Of a stretch of DNA of 7,195 nt, positions 1-5,788 are shown piece by piece (positions within the stretch are counted from its first letter, which is position 1; every line of letters starts with the position of its first letter). The translations under genes and the position numbers were made by a program. A model generated the notes under the pieces. It saw only the letters and a list, made by a program, of their open reading frames with translations, did not search any database and had not been told where the DNA came from. This DNA comes from Planctomycetota bacterium (GTDB lineage Bacteria > Planctomycetota > Phycisphaerae > WQYP01), in contig JAJXZA010000136.1 of the NCBI GenBank assembly GCA_021780285.1, forward strand, positions 1 through 7,195, given 5' to 3'.

Positions 1-1
1 T

Positions 2-112
2 CGCGCACTCTGGCCCAAGGCGCTTAAAATTACATACACGGTGACCGACCCGAACAACGAGCTTGAGGCCGGCCGCGTCATCACGCAGGTGATCCGCCTG
101 CCGGGAAATTGA
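2..112 (+). CDS. C-terminal end of a GspJ-like pseudopilin (partial)
   Basis: Only the last 36 codons are present; the gene starts outside the window and stops with TGA at 110-112. The visible tail contains WPKALKITYTVTDP, then an acidic ELEAGR turn, and ends VITQVIRLPGN. A tryptophan-proline opening, a beta strand of the 'ALKITYTV' kind, a short charged loop and a last strand ending in hydrophobics plus LP is the usual C-terminal beta hairpin of PulJ/GspJ-type minor pseudopilins, which sit near the tip of the type II secretion pseudopilus. That is family knowledge; the diagnostic N-terminal methylation motif cannot be seen here. The GspK-like gene at 877 supports the call, because gspJ and gspK are normally adjacent. 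The two are separated here by 764 bases of repeats, which is unusual. A more general type IV pilin-like protein remains possible. Confidence 0.6.
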   Translation, partial: RALWPKALKITYTVTDPNNELEAGRVITQVIRLPGN

Positions 113-162
113 GGTGCCGCGATGAAAATGATTTTAAGCCAAAGAGAACTTAGCCACAGAGA

Positions 163-190
163 TCGCAGCGCGGCCTGCGGGCCGCAAGAG
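163..190. repeat. Palindromic block, copy 1 (second copy at 5715)
   Basis: The first 21 bases (163-183) are identical to 5715-5735, and the match continues with differences to about 190. Inside lies a perfect hairpin: GCGGCC at 170-175, loop TGCG, GGCCGC at 180-185. In the second copy one base of the stem is changed. It is the first of two blocks shared, in the same order, by both repeat tracts of the window. Confidence 0.85.
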
Positions 191-285
191 CAGTCGAGCA
201 GGAGATTTTGGGGCGCTGCGCTTGAGTTGGGGCGCGGGTCGCTACGCTGCCGCGACGTGGAACTGGAGCAACGGACCAAGATTTT

Positions 286-320
286 CTTGTCAGAAAAACA
301 AGATATTACAGGTGTGCAAT
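286..320. repeat. 35-base hairpin block, copy 1 (second copy at 5793)
   Basis: This 35-base block matches 5793-5827 at 31 of 35 positions. It starts with a small hairpin (CTTGT at 286-290, ACAAG at 298-302) and continues with a conserved tail ending in CAGGTGTGCAAT. Three of the four differences fall in or beside the hairpin loop and one in the tail, so the stem and most of the tail are the conserved part. There is no run of T after the stem, so it is not a typical intrinsic terminator. Confidence 0.8.
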
Positions 321-388
321 ACAGAGGCCACGGAGGCTTATTAGTGACGAATCGCGCGCAGAGCCGCGGAGGACGCAGAGAATATTTA

Positions 389-482
389 ACCACGAAGACA
401 CGAAGACACGAAGGCGAAATTAAAAAAACGACTTATAAAACCTCTCTAAAGAAAATCTTCGAGCCTTGGTGTCTTTGTGGTA
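389..482. repeat. Inverted pair of octamer repeats
   Basis: The left arm begins with CCACGAAG followed by ACACGAAG units up to about 415. The right arm at 465-481 reads CTTGGTGTCTTTGTGGT. The reverse complement of the right arm matches 391-407 at 15 of 17 bases, and one of the two differences would be a G-U pair in RNA. About 57 bases of A/T-rich sequence lie between the arms. Transcribed, this could form a long imperfect stem between the pseudopilin genes. No T-tract follows, so a terminator role is not supported. Confidence 0.6.
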
Positions 483-522
483 AACATCTCGGCGGTGAAT
501 CTAATTCCACCTTCGCGCCGCG

Positions 523-616
523 TGTCCCGATATCCGAAAATCACATTTTGAGATCGGGATCGTGTCGCCTGTCCCGGTATCCTTTCAGTATTATTAGAGA
601 TCGGGATTGCGGTAAG
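523..616. repeat. Two tandem 47-base hairpin units
   Basis: The units are 523-569 and 570-616, a head-to-tail pair. Each starts TGTCCCG and contains the closing arm GAGATCGGGAT. In unit 1 TCCCGAT (525-531) pairs with ATCGGGA (553-559), with an inner stem AAAAT/ATTTT (537-541 and 545-549) around a CAC loop. In unit 2 TCCCGGT (572-578) pairs with ATCGGGA (600-606) through one G-T wobble. The arms are 28 bases apart (start to start) in both units although the loop sequence differs, so the fold is better conserved than the primary sequence. Confidence 0.75.
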
Positions 617-811
617 AATATCTCTGAGTCTTCTGTTGTAAAAATCCCTCTGCGTACCTCTGCGCCCCCTGCGGTGGACCCTCTTGCGCCCTCGCGTCTT
701 CGCGGTGAATTTAATTTGCACGTCGTGTCGTCGTGTCGTTGTGGTGCAAATATCTCTGTGTCCTCTGTGCCCTCTGTGGCAAAAACCCCCGTCGCGCAGC
801 GCCCCAATAAT

Positions 812-859
812 AAAATCTTGGTGTCTTTGTGCCTTTGTGGTAAACATCTCGGCGGTGAA
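812..859 (+). repeat. Direct repeat of the module at 451-499
   Basis: The stretch from CTTGGTGTCTTTGTG to the end CATCTCGGCGGTGAA occurs at 465-499 and again at 817-859. The second copy has one extra octamer (GCCTTTGT type), so the copies differ by exactly one repeat unit, as slippage would produce. Both are preceded by AAAATCTT (452-459 and 812-819). The downstream ribosome-binding site begins seven bases after this copy. Confidence 0.85.
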
Positions 860-865
860 AGTATT

Positions 866-870
866 GGAGG
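866..870 (+). promoter_or_regulatory. Ribosome-binding site of the GspK-like gene
   Basis: GGAGG at 866-870 lies six bases before the ATG at 877, a good Shine-Dalgarno match and spacing. It fixes the start of the GspK-like gene. The bases from 867 (GAGGTGTCGTATGA) closely resemble 111-125 (GAGGTGCCGCGATGA), right behind the upstream stop codon, so a near-copy of this initiation region sits on each side of the repeat tract. Confidence 0.8.
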
Positions 871-876
871 TGTCGT

Positions 877-3800
877 ATGATTACCTGCACCCAATCTGTC
901 AGTGCCGGCCCTGGCTTACGCACGGCCCGCGCTCATAACCGCGGCATGATTCTGCTGCTGGTGGTGGCCATTTTGGTGCTGCTGGCCGTGATGGGCACGG
1001 CATACATTCTCATGGCTCGCGTAGACCGCCAATCCACCTACGATGCCGCAGCCAATGCCAATTTGACGTTTGCACAGCAGGCATCGCTCAACATTGTGCG
1101 CAACCTGATGCTGACTCAAACCGAAGATGCCAACGGCAACATGTTCGGGCCAAACGTCAATCAATGGTCTCCGGGCCTGACCTACGGGGCCAACAGCATT
1201 GTTTATACCGAATACAATGGCGTAAAGACATATTTCGTTGCCAGTGCCGGAGCCACAGGAGACCCGGCCGCCGGCGGCACCGGCTGGAGTGTTTTGCCCT
1301 ATGCTCCATCACGCCTTTACGATTACCCACAGTCTGTGTCCTTGTTTAGCCCAACCGCCTCATATTTGCCTGGGCAAATGGTTGCATCCGGACCATCGCC
1401 GAATATTGCTACCTATATTGCCATTGCTCCGAGCAGTGGCCAAACGCCCACCACCGGCTCGGCGTCCTGGGCGCCGGCGCAGAGCGAGTCGTGGTTGGTG
1501 AATGCAATTCCGTGGGAGCTTGGCGTTGCGTACCCCGCAGGGGCGACGGTGTTTTACAATGGGCAAGACTATATAGCGACGACAGCGGTAGGGGCGAACT
1601 CCGCACCGGGTAGCGGTTCGTGGACGGCCGTATCGGCTGGTAACCTATATTCAACGCTTACACCTGAGTATTACGATACAACGACAGGCGCATACGATAT
1701 TGCGCCGTCCAGCCTCTCGGCAAATGCCTCAGTATGCGTGCCCTCGCACGTGGGAAGCTCCACAGCCTACGGAACGCCCGACGCCGTATGGAACCTGCTG
1801 CCGTACAGCGACCCCAACGGTACACGCTACCGCTACGCGCTTCGCATTATTGACACCAACTCACTTGCCAACCTGAATGCAGGCGCGGTAGGCGGCCTCA
1901 TCAATAACTATGGCCAGTATATGGATGGGACCGCCCTCGATGCCTCGGCTATCATGGGGGCTGATACCGCTGCCGCACTGCAAACCGCCCGGCAAGGGTC
2001 GATTGCTGTTACCTACAACCTGCCCAACTGGCAGCAGGTGCTGATGCAATTTAACAACACTACCGCCGCATGGTTTGGGCTAAGCACCGAATTGGAGCTG
2101 CGCTCGTATGGCGATATTGGCGGCGGTTTTTATTATGGCTCACCGTATCTGGGCGCTGCGGGCAATGCCTGGCCAAAGACGCTAGGTCCACCGACAACTA
2201 CGTACAGCCTGGGGAGCACGGCGCCGTATCTTAACCGCATGTTTTATACCAGCTACTCCTGGGACCGCAGTATTCGGCCAGCCGCGGACCCGGCGGCGTT
2301 TACGCTTAACGGGGCGACGTCATTCACGTCCCCCGGCGGCAATCCGCAGTATATCTGGCCGACGTTTCCAAGGAAGATATTTATTAATGCGGCGAGTCAA
2401 TCCGGGCTGACCGCGTCGCAGCAGGCAGAGTTTGCGGCGGCTACCGCCACCGATTTGGCAACGGCCATGCGCTCACTCGGCTACACGCCCGAGGAGTACA
2501 CGGCGGAGGCAATAAATTTTTTGGATTATATGTACAACTACGCGGCCACAAGCAATGGGCCGTGCCTGATAGGGCCTAACGGTATTTGGATGGGCAGCAG
2601 CGGCCTGAGCTTCAGTGGCGGCACCGACATCAACAGCGCTCTTGTGGTCGGTACCGGCCCTGGGCAACTGACGCTGCCGGGCGCAGTGCCAGCCTCCAAT
2701 TTGTACATCATGGGTGAAGCGGCGCAGCCTTTTATAGAAGAGGTTGCCGTGAACGCAAGCCGATCCTCCACCGGCCAGTTGACCTTCAATAATTGCGCGG
2801 TGGTGCTATTTAACCCGTTCAAAACGGCTATCAGCTTAACCGGATGGAACCTGCGGCTCTACAGCGCTAGTACCACGTCCTACAGCGGTTCGCTGGTGGC
2901 GCTTTCAGGCTCCGTACCGGCAAATGGCTACACGGTATTCGAGGAGAAGGCCTCGCCGCCGATACCCGTGGCATCCGGTATTACTCCCGTTGACAACGCC
3001 AGCCTCGCTTTCCAAACTGCCGGCACATCTTTGCAGGCGGTGCTGACGCGGCCCGGCGTGTCACCCGCAGGCCCAGGAACCAATTACCCGGTAGACGATT
3101 TTGATTACACGGCATTTTTGAGCAGCACGCTCATTCCTAATGGCACCAACTCTCAAAATTATTTCATTTCGCGTTATAACAGCGGTACCGGCCCGGGCTG
3201 GTATTGCGCTGACGGGGTGCATGTGTCGCTGCCAGCGCTGCTTTCTACTCCCTTGGCCACCAGCGTTTCGGTGGCAGTTGTTGGGGATCCGGTGAGCATT
3301 CCTCTCTATGATCGCTTCGCCGATTACCTGGATGCCCCTGGCTATGCTGCAACGCCTGCTTCGTATGCGCCGCTGCTTAATCTGGCCGATTTCAACCGCG
3401 TCTCGCGTCTGTTCTCGGCGGTTGGCCGCACCACCAGTGGTGCGTTTGTCCCTATTCAAATGATCTCCCAAACCATTGGTGACTTAACGAAAGACCCCAA
3501 CGAGCCCTACACCACCCTTCAATACGAGGCCAATGCGCGCTTTGATTTTATGGCCAACCCATTAATTGGCGCTGTACAGCCGGATGATCGTGCCCAAGGC
3601 ATGCTGCAGTACATCACCATGACGAACCAGGCCTCGTATGCCGACACCAACGATGGCGGCGGGCCTTCCAGCTACAACACCACGTTTGACCCATATACGC
3701 TCGACAAGCTGCGCATGCCGGGGCGAATTAACGTCAATACCGCCTCGCTGCCGGTGCTTGATGCCATGCTGGCGAGCCTGACGGCTGCTCCACTGACTGC

Positions 3801-4356
3801 CGCCAACGAAACGCAAATTGCGACCGACATTGCCAGCTTCCGCGATCGTACAGTAGGTACTAGCTACGCCGACGGAACCTCTACAGGCCAATTAGGCGGC
3901 ATGGGCATATCCTCCATGGCCGATTTGGCCTACGCCATTTCTGGCCCGTACGGCGGCATCTTTAATCTAACCAGCACTTTGCCGACAACTATGGATCAGC
4001 GCGACGAATATTGGGCCTCGCTGGCCAATATGTGCACGGTGCGCAGCGATACCTTTGCGGTTTATGGCTTAATTGAGGCTCTTAGGCCCAATGGCGTTAC
4101 GCCTCGGGACACTGATTGGTATTCCGCAACCCAAGCCAGCGGTAAAATTAGTATTGATCCGAATAGCACAACCGCTGAGTTTGTTCTGGAAGGCAGCCAG
4201 CGATTTGTCGCCGTTATTGACCGGTCGGGCTGTAACCTTGGTTGGAGCGCAACCGACAGTGCTCTGACGTATACGCCCGGTGGGGCGGGCCAGACCGAGC
4301 CTTCTGCCGTGTACCGCAAACCGGTGATCGCCGCGATAAAGTTGCTGCCAAACTAA
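877..4356 (+). CDS. Large GspK-like minor pseudopilin with carbohydrate-binding-like repeats
   Basis: The 1159-residue product starts at an ATG behind a strong ribosome-binding site. After a 22-residue leader comes G23, then a hydrophobic helix M24-M46. The HNRG/MILLLV junction fits prepilin peptidase cleavage, and the usual Glu at +5 is absent, as is typical of GspK. Residues 97-140, about 158-200 and 213-252 are three similar modules (W, Y/G, V, Y and a closing W) resembling type 3 chitin-binding (CBM5/12) folds. Residues 636-690 (VVLFNPF, LTGWNLRL, PANGYTVFEE) resemble a lamin-tail domain. GRINVNTAS at 950-957 is the helix-hairpin-helix signature seen in GspK. The C-terminus has SQRFVAVIDRS (to 1117). 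GspK is usually near 320 residues, so this one is greatly enlarged. Expected place: anchored in the inner membrane, then at the tip of a pseudopilus. The GspK kinship is well supported; the module assignments are inference by pattern. Confidence 0.8.
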   Translation: MITCTQSVSAGPGLRTARAHNRGMILLLVVAILVLLAVMGTAYILMARVDRQSTYDAAANANLTFAQQASLNIVRNLMLTQTEDANGNMFGPNVNQWSPGLTYGANSIVYTEYNGVKTYFVASAGATGDPAAGGTGWSVLPYAPSRLYDYPQSVSLFSPTASYLPGQMVASGPSPNIATYIAIAPSSGQTPTTGSASWAPAQSESWLVNAIPWELGVAYPAGATVFYNGQDYIATTAVGANSAPGSGSWTAVSAGNLYSTLTPEYYDTTTGAYDIAPSSLSANASVCVPSHVGSSTAYGTPDAVWNLLPYSDPNGTRYRYALRIIDTNSLANLNAGAVGGLINNYGQYMDGTALDASAIMGADTAAALQTARQGSIAVTYNLPNWQQVLMQFNNTTAAWFGLSTELELRSYGDIGGGFYYGSPYLGAAGNAWPKTLGPPTTTYSLGSTAPYLNRMFYTSYSWDRSIRPAADPAAFTLNGATSFTSPGGNPQYIWPTFPRKIFINAASQSGLTASQQAEFAAATATDLATAMRSLGYTPEEYTAEAINFLDYMYNYAATSNGPCLIGPNGIWMGSSGLSFSGGTDINSALVVGTGPGQLTLPGAVPASNLYIMGEAAQPFIEEVAVNASRSSTGQLTFNNCAVVLFNPFKTAISLTGWNLRLYSASTTSYSGSLVALSGSVPANGYTVFEEKASPPIPVASGITPVDNASLAFQTAGTSLQAVLTRPGVSPAGPGTNYPVDDFDYTAFLSSTLIPNGTNSQNYFISRYNSGTGPGWYCADGVHVSLPALLSTPLATSVSVAVVGDPVSIPLYDRFADYLDAPGYAATPASYAPLLNLADFNRVSRLFSAVGRTTSGAFVPIQMISQTIGDLTKDPNEPYTTLQYEANARFDFMANPLIGAVQPDDRAQGMLQYITMTNQASYADTNDGGGPSSYNTTFDPYTLDKLRMPGRINVNTASLPVLDAMLASLTAAPLTAANETQIATDIASFRDRTVGTSYADGTSTGQLGGMGISSMADLAYAISGPYGGIFNLTSTLPTTMDQRDEYWASLANMCTVRSDTFAVYGLIEALRPNGVTPRDTDWYSATQASGKISIDPNSTTAEFVLEGSQRFVAVIDRSGCNLGWSATDSALTYTPGGAGQTEPSAVYRKPVIAAIKLLPN

Positions 4357-4456
4357 CCGCCGCACGCAATGGGGCAAATTACCCCGCGGCTACGATGCAC
4401 GCTTGGCCGCGTCTTCCGCCTGTTGCGCTCCGCCCATCTGCTTGTCAAACACATGC

Positions 4457-5026
4457 ATGGCGGTTACAACGTTGGCGGATTTGCCATTGTTGGAACTGCT
4501 TTATTCCGGCAAGCTTTGGGGGCATGGGCCTGTGCAATTTACTTTGGTAGACCGCCTACTGGAACTCGACCCCGGCAAAAGCATTGTCATGAGCAAGCAG
4601 GTAAGCCTGGCCGAAGAGTATTTGGCCGACCATTTTCCGCGGTTTCCGGTGTTGCCGGGGGTTTTAATGCTCGAAGCGGCCATTCAGGCTTCGGCCTGGC
4701 TGGTGCGCAGCACGCTCGATTTTTCGGCCTCGGTGGTAACGCTCAAAACCGCGCGCGGTATCCGCTATGGGGCTTTTGTAGCGCCGGGCCACACGCTGCA
4801 GGTACGGGCCGAAGCGGTTGACATTCAGGCCGACCGCAGCGACCTGAAAATTCGCGGCATCGTAGATGGCCAAACGGCCATACAGGGCCGGCTGGAACTG
4901 CGGCACATTAACCTCGCTGCGCTGGACCCAGCGATGGCCGCCATCGAAAGCAATCTGATTCAAACGCTTCGCGGCCGCTGGCAAGATTTGCAGCGCGATG
5001 CGATGATAAACAAAGCCGTCGCCTGA
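4457..5026 (+). CDS. FabZ-type 3-hydroxyacyl-ACP dehydratase
   Basis: This 189-residue protein belongs to the hot-dog-fold FabA/FabZ family, which removes water from 3-hydroxyacyl-ACP to give trans-2-enoyl-ACP in the cytoplasm. QFTLVDRLLELDPGKSI (27-43) and DHFPRFPVLPGVLMLEAAIQA (58-78) are the family signatures. His59 and Glu73 lie 14 residues apart, the spacing of the catalytic pair in FabZ. The last 30 or so residues (from NLAALDP) extend past the usual FabZ core of about 150. The start is uncertain: no clear ribosome-binding site precedes ATG 4457. An in-frame GTG at 4532 would give 164 residues beginning at the conserved QFTLVD, with a G-rich stretch about ten bases upstream; a TTG at 4403 would lengthen it. 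The carrier protein gene follows after 128 bases, so the two probably work together. No ketosynthase is visible, so the pathway (housekeeping fatty acid or a special acyl product) is open. Confidence 0.85.
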   Translation: MAVTTLADLPLLELLYSGKLWGHGPVQFTLVDRLLELDPGKSIVMSKQVSLAEEYLADHFPRFPVLPGVLMLEAAIQASAWLVRSTLDFSASVVTLKTARGIRYGAFVAPGHTLQVRAEAVDIQADRSDLKIRGIVDGQTAIQGRLELRHINLAALDPAMAAIESNLIQTLRGRWQDLQRDAMINKAVA

Positions 5027-5107
5027 TGGATGGGGCTACGATGGGGCGGGATGGCCGCGGCTCCTTTGGCGCGCTGATTGCCGCGTGGGCAAACGGCTGA
5101 AAAGTTT

Positions 5108-5126
5108 AACCGGGCAGGTACCGGTT
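5108..5126 (+). other. Small hairpin between dehydratase and carrier protein genes
   Basis: AACCGG (5108-5113) and CCGGTT (5121-5126) form a six-base stem with a seven-base loop. Only four T residues in all follow the CCGG, two of them already in the stem, so it is a poor terminator. It lies just upstream of the carrier protein's ribosome-binding site and might influence translation or RNA stability; that role is speculative. Confidence 0.3.
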
Positions 5127-5142
5127 TTGGGCTGCTTAAAAT

Positions 5143-5147
5143 AAGGG
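5143..5147 (+). promoter_or_regulatory. Ribosome-binding site of the carrier protein gene
   Basis: AAGGG lies seven bases before ATG 5155. It favours this start over the second in-frame ATG at 5161, for which the spacing would be too long. Confidence 0.5.
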
Positions 5148-5154
5148 TATATCC

Positions 5155-5547
5155 ATGGCTATGACTCAAGACGAAGTGTTTGCGAAGGTAAAAGACGTGC
5201 TCACCACAGCCCTCGCCGTGGATGATGCGGAGGTTACACCCACCGCCCGGCTTACCGCCGACCTCGGTGCCGAATCCATTGATTATCTTGACATTCAATT
5301 TCAGCTTGAAAAAGCCTTTGGCATCAAAATACCCAAAGGCGACCTCATGCCTGAAAATCTCTTTGCCAACCCGGAGTATGTGGCCAATGGCCGCGTAACG
5401 CCCGCAGGCTTGGCCGAGCTTAAGACTCGTATGCCCTTTGCCGACCTGACTGCGTTTGAAAAAGACCCCGATGTCAACAAGTTTTGGGATGTCTTTACCG
5501 TAGACACCCTGGTACGCTATGTTATGAGCAAAGTTAACCCGGCGTGA
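5155..5547 (+). CDS. Acyl carrier protein with an internal insertion
   Basis: The 130-residue product carries growing acyl chains on a phosphopantetheine arm. Residues 5-60 follow the carrier protein fold: an opening helix (QDEVFAKVKDVL), the acidic loop VDDAEVTPTARL, then DLGAESIDYLDIQFQLEKAF with Ser41 as the attachment serine (ESID instead of the usual DSLD), and FGIKIP to residue 60. In a standard carrier protein of about 78 residues the last helix follows some nine residues later. Here the matching TVDTLVRYVMSKV is at 115-127, so about 45 residues (NPEYVANGRVTPAGLAELKTR and following) are inserted before it. I recall longer carrier proteins of this sort from planctomycetes next to a FabZ-like gene, which fits this pair. 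The charge is strongly acidic, as expected. A repeat tract follows directly, so any ketosynthase partner must be encoded elsewhere. Confidence 0.88.
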   Translation: MAMTQDEVFAKVKDVLTTALAVDDAEVTPTARLTADLGAESIDYLDIQFQLEKAFGIKIPKGDLMPENLFANPEYVANGRVTPAGLAELKTRMPFADLTAFEKDPDVNKFWDVFTVDTLVRYVMSKVNPA

Positions 5548-5604
5548 TACGGCTGTGACGGGTTTTGCCACAGAGGCCTCAGAGCACACAGAGACGTTGT
5601 TGAT

Positions 5605-5621
5605 CATAGCGACACGCTATG
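5605..5621. repeat. Perfect 7-bp palindrome with ACA loop
   Basis: CATAGCG (5605-5611), loop ACA, CGCTATG (5615-5621). It lies 58 bases after the carrier protein stop. No T-run follows it, so an intrinsic terminator is not supported, although the hairpin could still protect the RNA end. Confidence 0.6.
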
Positions 5622-5714
5622 CGAATGAAATTCACCGCCAAGGCACGGATCGTGCGGGAAGATACGAGAAGGTTCACTGCAGGGGACACGGGGCGACGCA
5701 AGACGGGCGTTGGG

Positions 5715-5740
5715 TCGCAGCGCGGCCTGCGGGCCACAAG
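5715..5740. repeat. Palindromic block, copy 2
   Basis: Identical to 163-183 over 21 bases. The stem GCGGCC/GGCCAC carries one mismatch compared with the perfect stem of copy 1, so copy 1 probably shows the older form. Confidence 0.85.
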
Positions 5741-5788
5741 ATGGGAGCGGTGCGACGGGAGTTGTGAGTTCGCGGCAGCCGGTTGCGT

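Larger units (their letters stand above)
131..860. repeat. Intergenic mosaic of short repeats and palindromes
   Basis: This stretch fills the gap between the two pseudopilin genes and I see no convincing gene in it. The left part (about 150-419) carries purine-rich units such as CCACAGAG, CACGGAGG and CACGAAGA. The right part (about 465-859) carries their pyrimidine-rich reverse-complement type, such as CTTTGTGG and CTCTGTG, so the tract switches strand at about 420-465. Inverted matches join the two halves: 153-161 with 772-780 (9 bp), 208-221 with 794-807 (14 bp), and 391-407 with 465-481 (two mismatches). Several overlapping frames are open on both strands, as expected from short units without stop codons. 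Their translations are arginine/serine- or cysteine/glycine-rich and low in complexity. Repeats of this type are, from general knowledge, scattered through genomes of several environmental phyla. Confidence 0.85.
465..860. repeat. Array of about seven related microrepeat modules
   Basis: The right half of the tract reads as successive modules, each holding two or three copies of an 8-10-base unit followed by an A-rich tail. They lie near 465-500, 621-645, 648-677, 681-712, 721-750, 753-785 and 817-860. Examples: CGTCGTGT at 721-728 and 729-736 followed by CGTTGTGG; CTCTGTG at 754, 763 and 772 with a period of nine; CTCTTGCG, CCCTCGCG and TCTTCGCG in a row from 681. Tails include GTGGTAAAC, GCGGTGAATTTAA and GTGGCAAAAAC. 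The first and last modules are nearly the same sequence, the last having one extra octamer. Each module has drifted in sequence but kept its unit length, like diverged minisatellite cassettes. Confidence 0.75.

Noticed and set aside
389..860. CRISPR array
   Set aside because: Units are 8-10 bases in short drifted runs; there are no 25-40-base identical repeats with regular unique spacers and no cas gene.
113..876. Insertion sequence or transposon remnant
   Set aside because: No transposase fragment can be read in any frame. The 14-bp inverted match at 208/794 lies inside the tract, not at its ends.
122..880. 252-codon open frame as a protein-coding gene
   Set aside because: It runs entirely through repeat modules, the product is arginine/serine-rich with repeated CLCGKHLGGES-type segments, and other frames across the same bases are open as well. 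Kept only as a finding about possible coupling.
446..894. Open frames on the minus strand in the first repeat tract
   Set aside because: Their translations (HRGHRGHRD, TKAQRHQD kinds) are direct readings of the octamer/nonamer units; no domain, no start context.
4369..4821. 150-codon plus-strand frame beginning before the dehydratase
   Set aside because: It overlaps the FabZ-like frame, which has clear family motifs; its product is a shadow rich in Gly, Arg and Ala.
4960..5607. 215-codon minus-strand frame opposite the carrier protein
   Set aside because: It covers the complete carrier protein gene on the other strand and resembles no family; a shadow frame.
5548..5640. Intrinsic terminator after the carrier protein gene
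   Set aside because: The palindrome at 5605-5621 has no T-run behind it and lies 58 bases beyond the stop.
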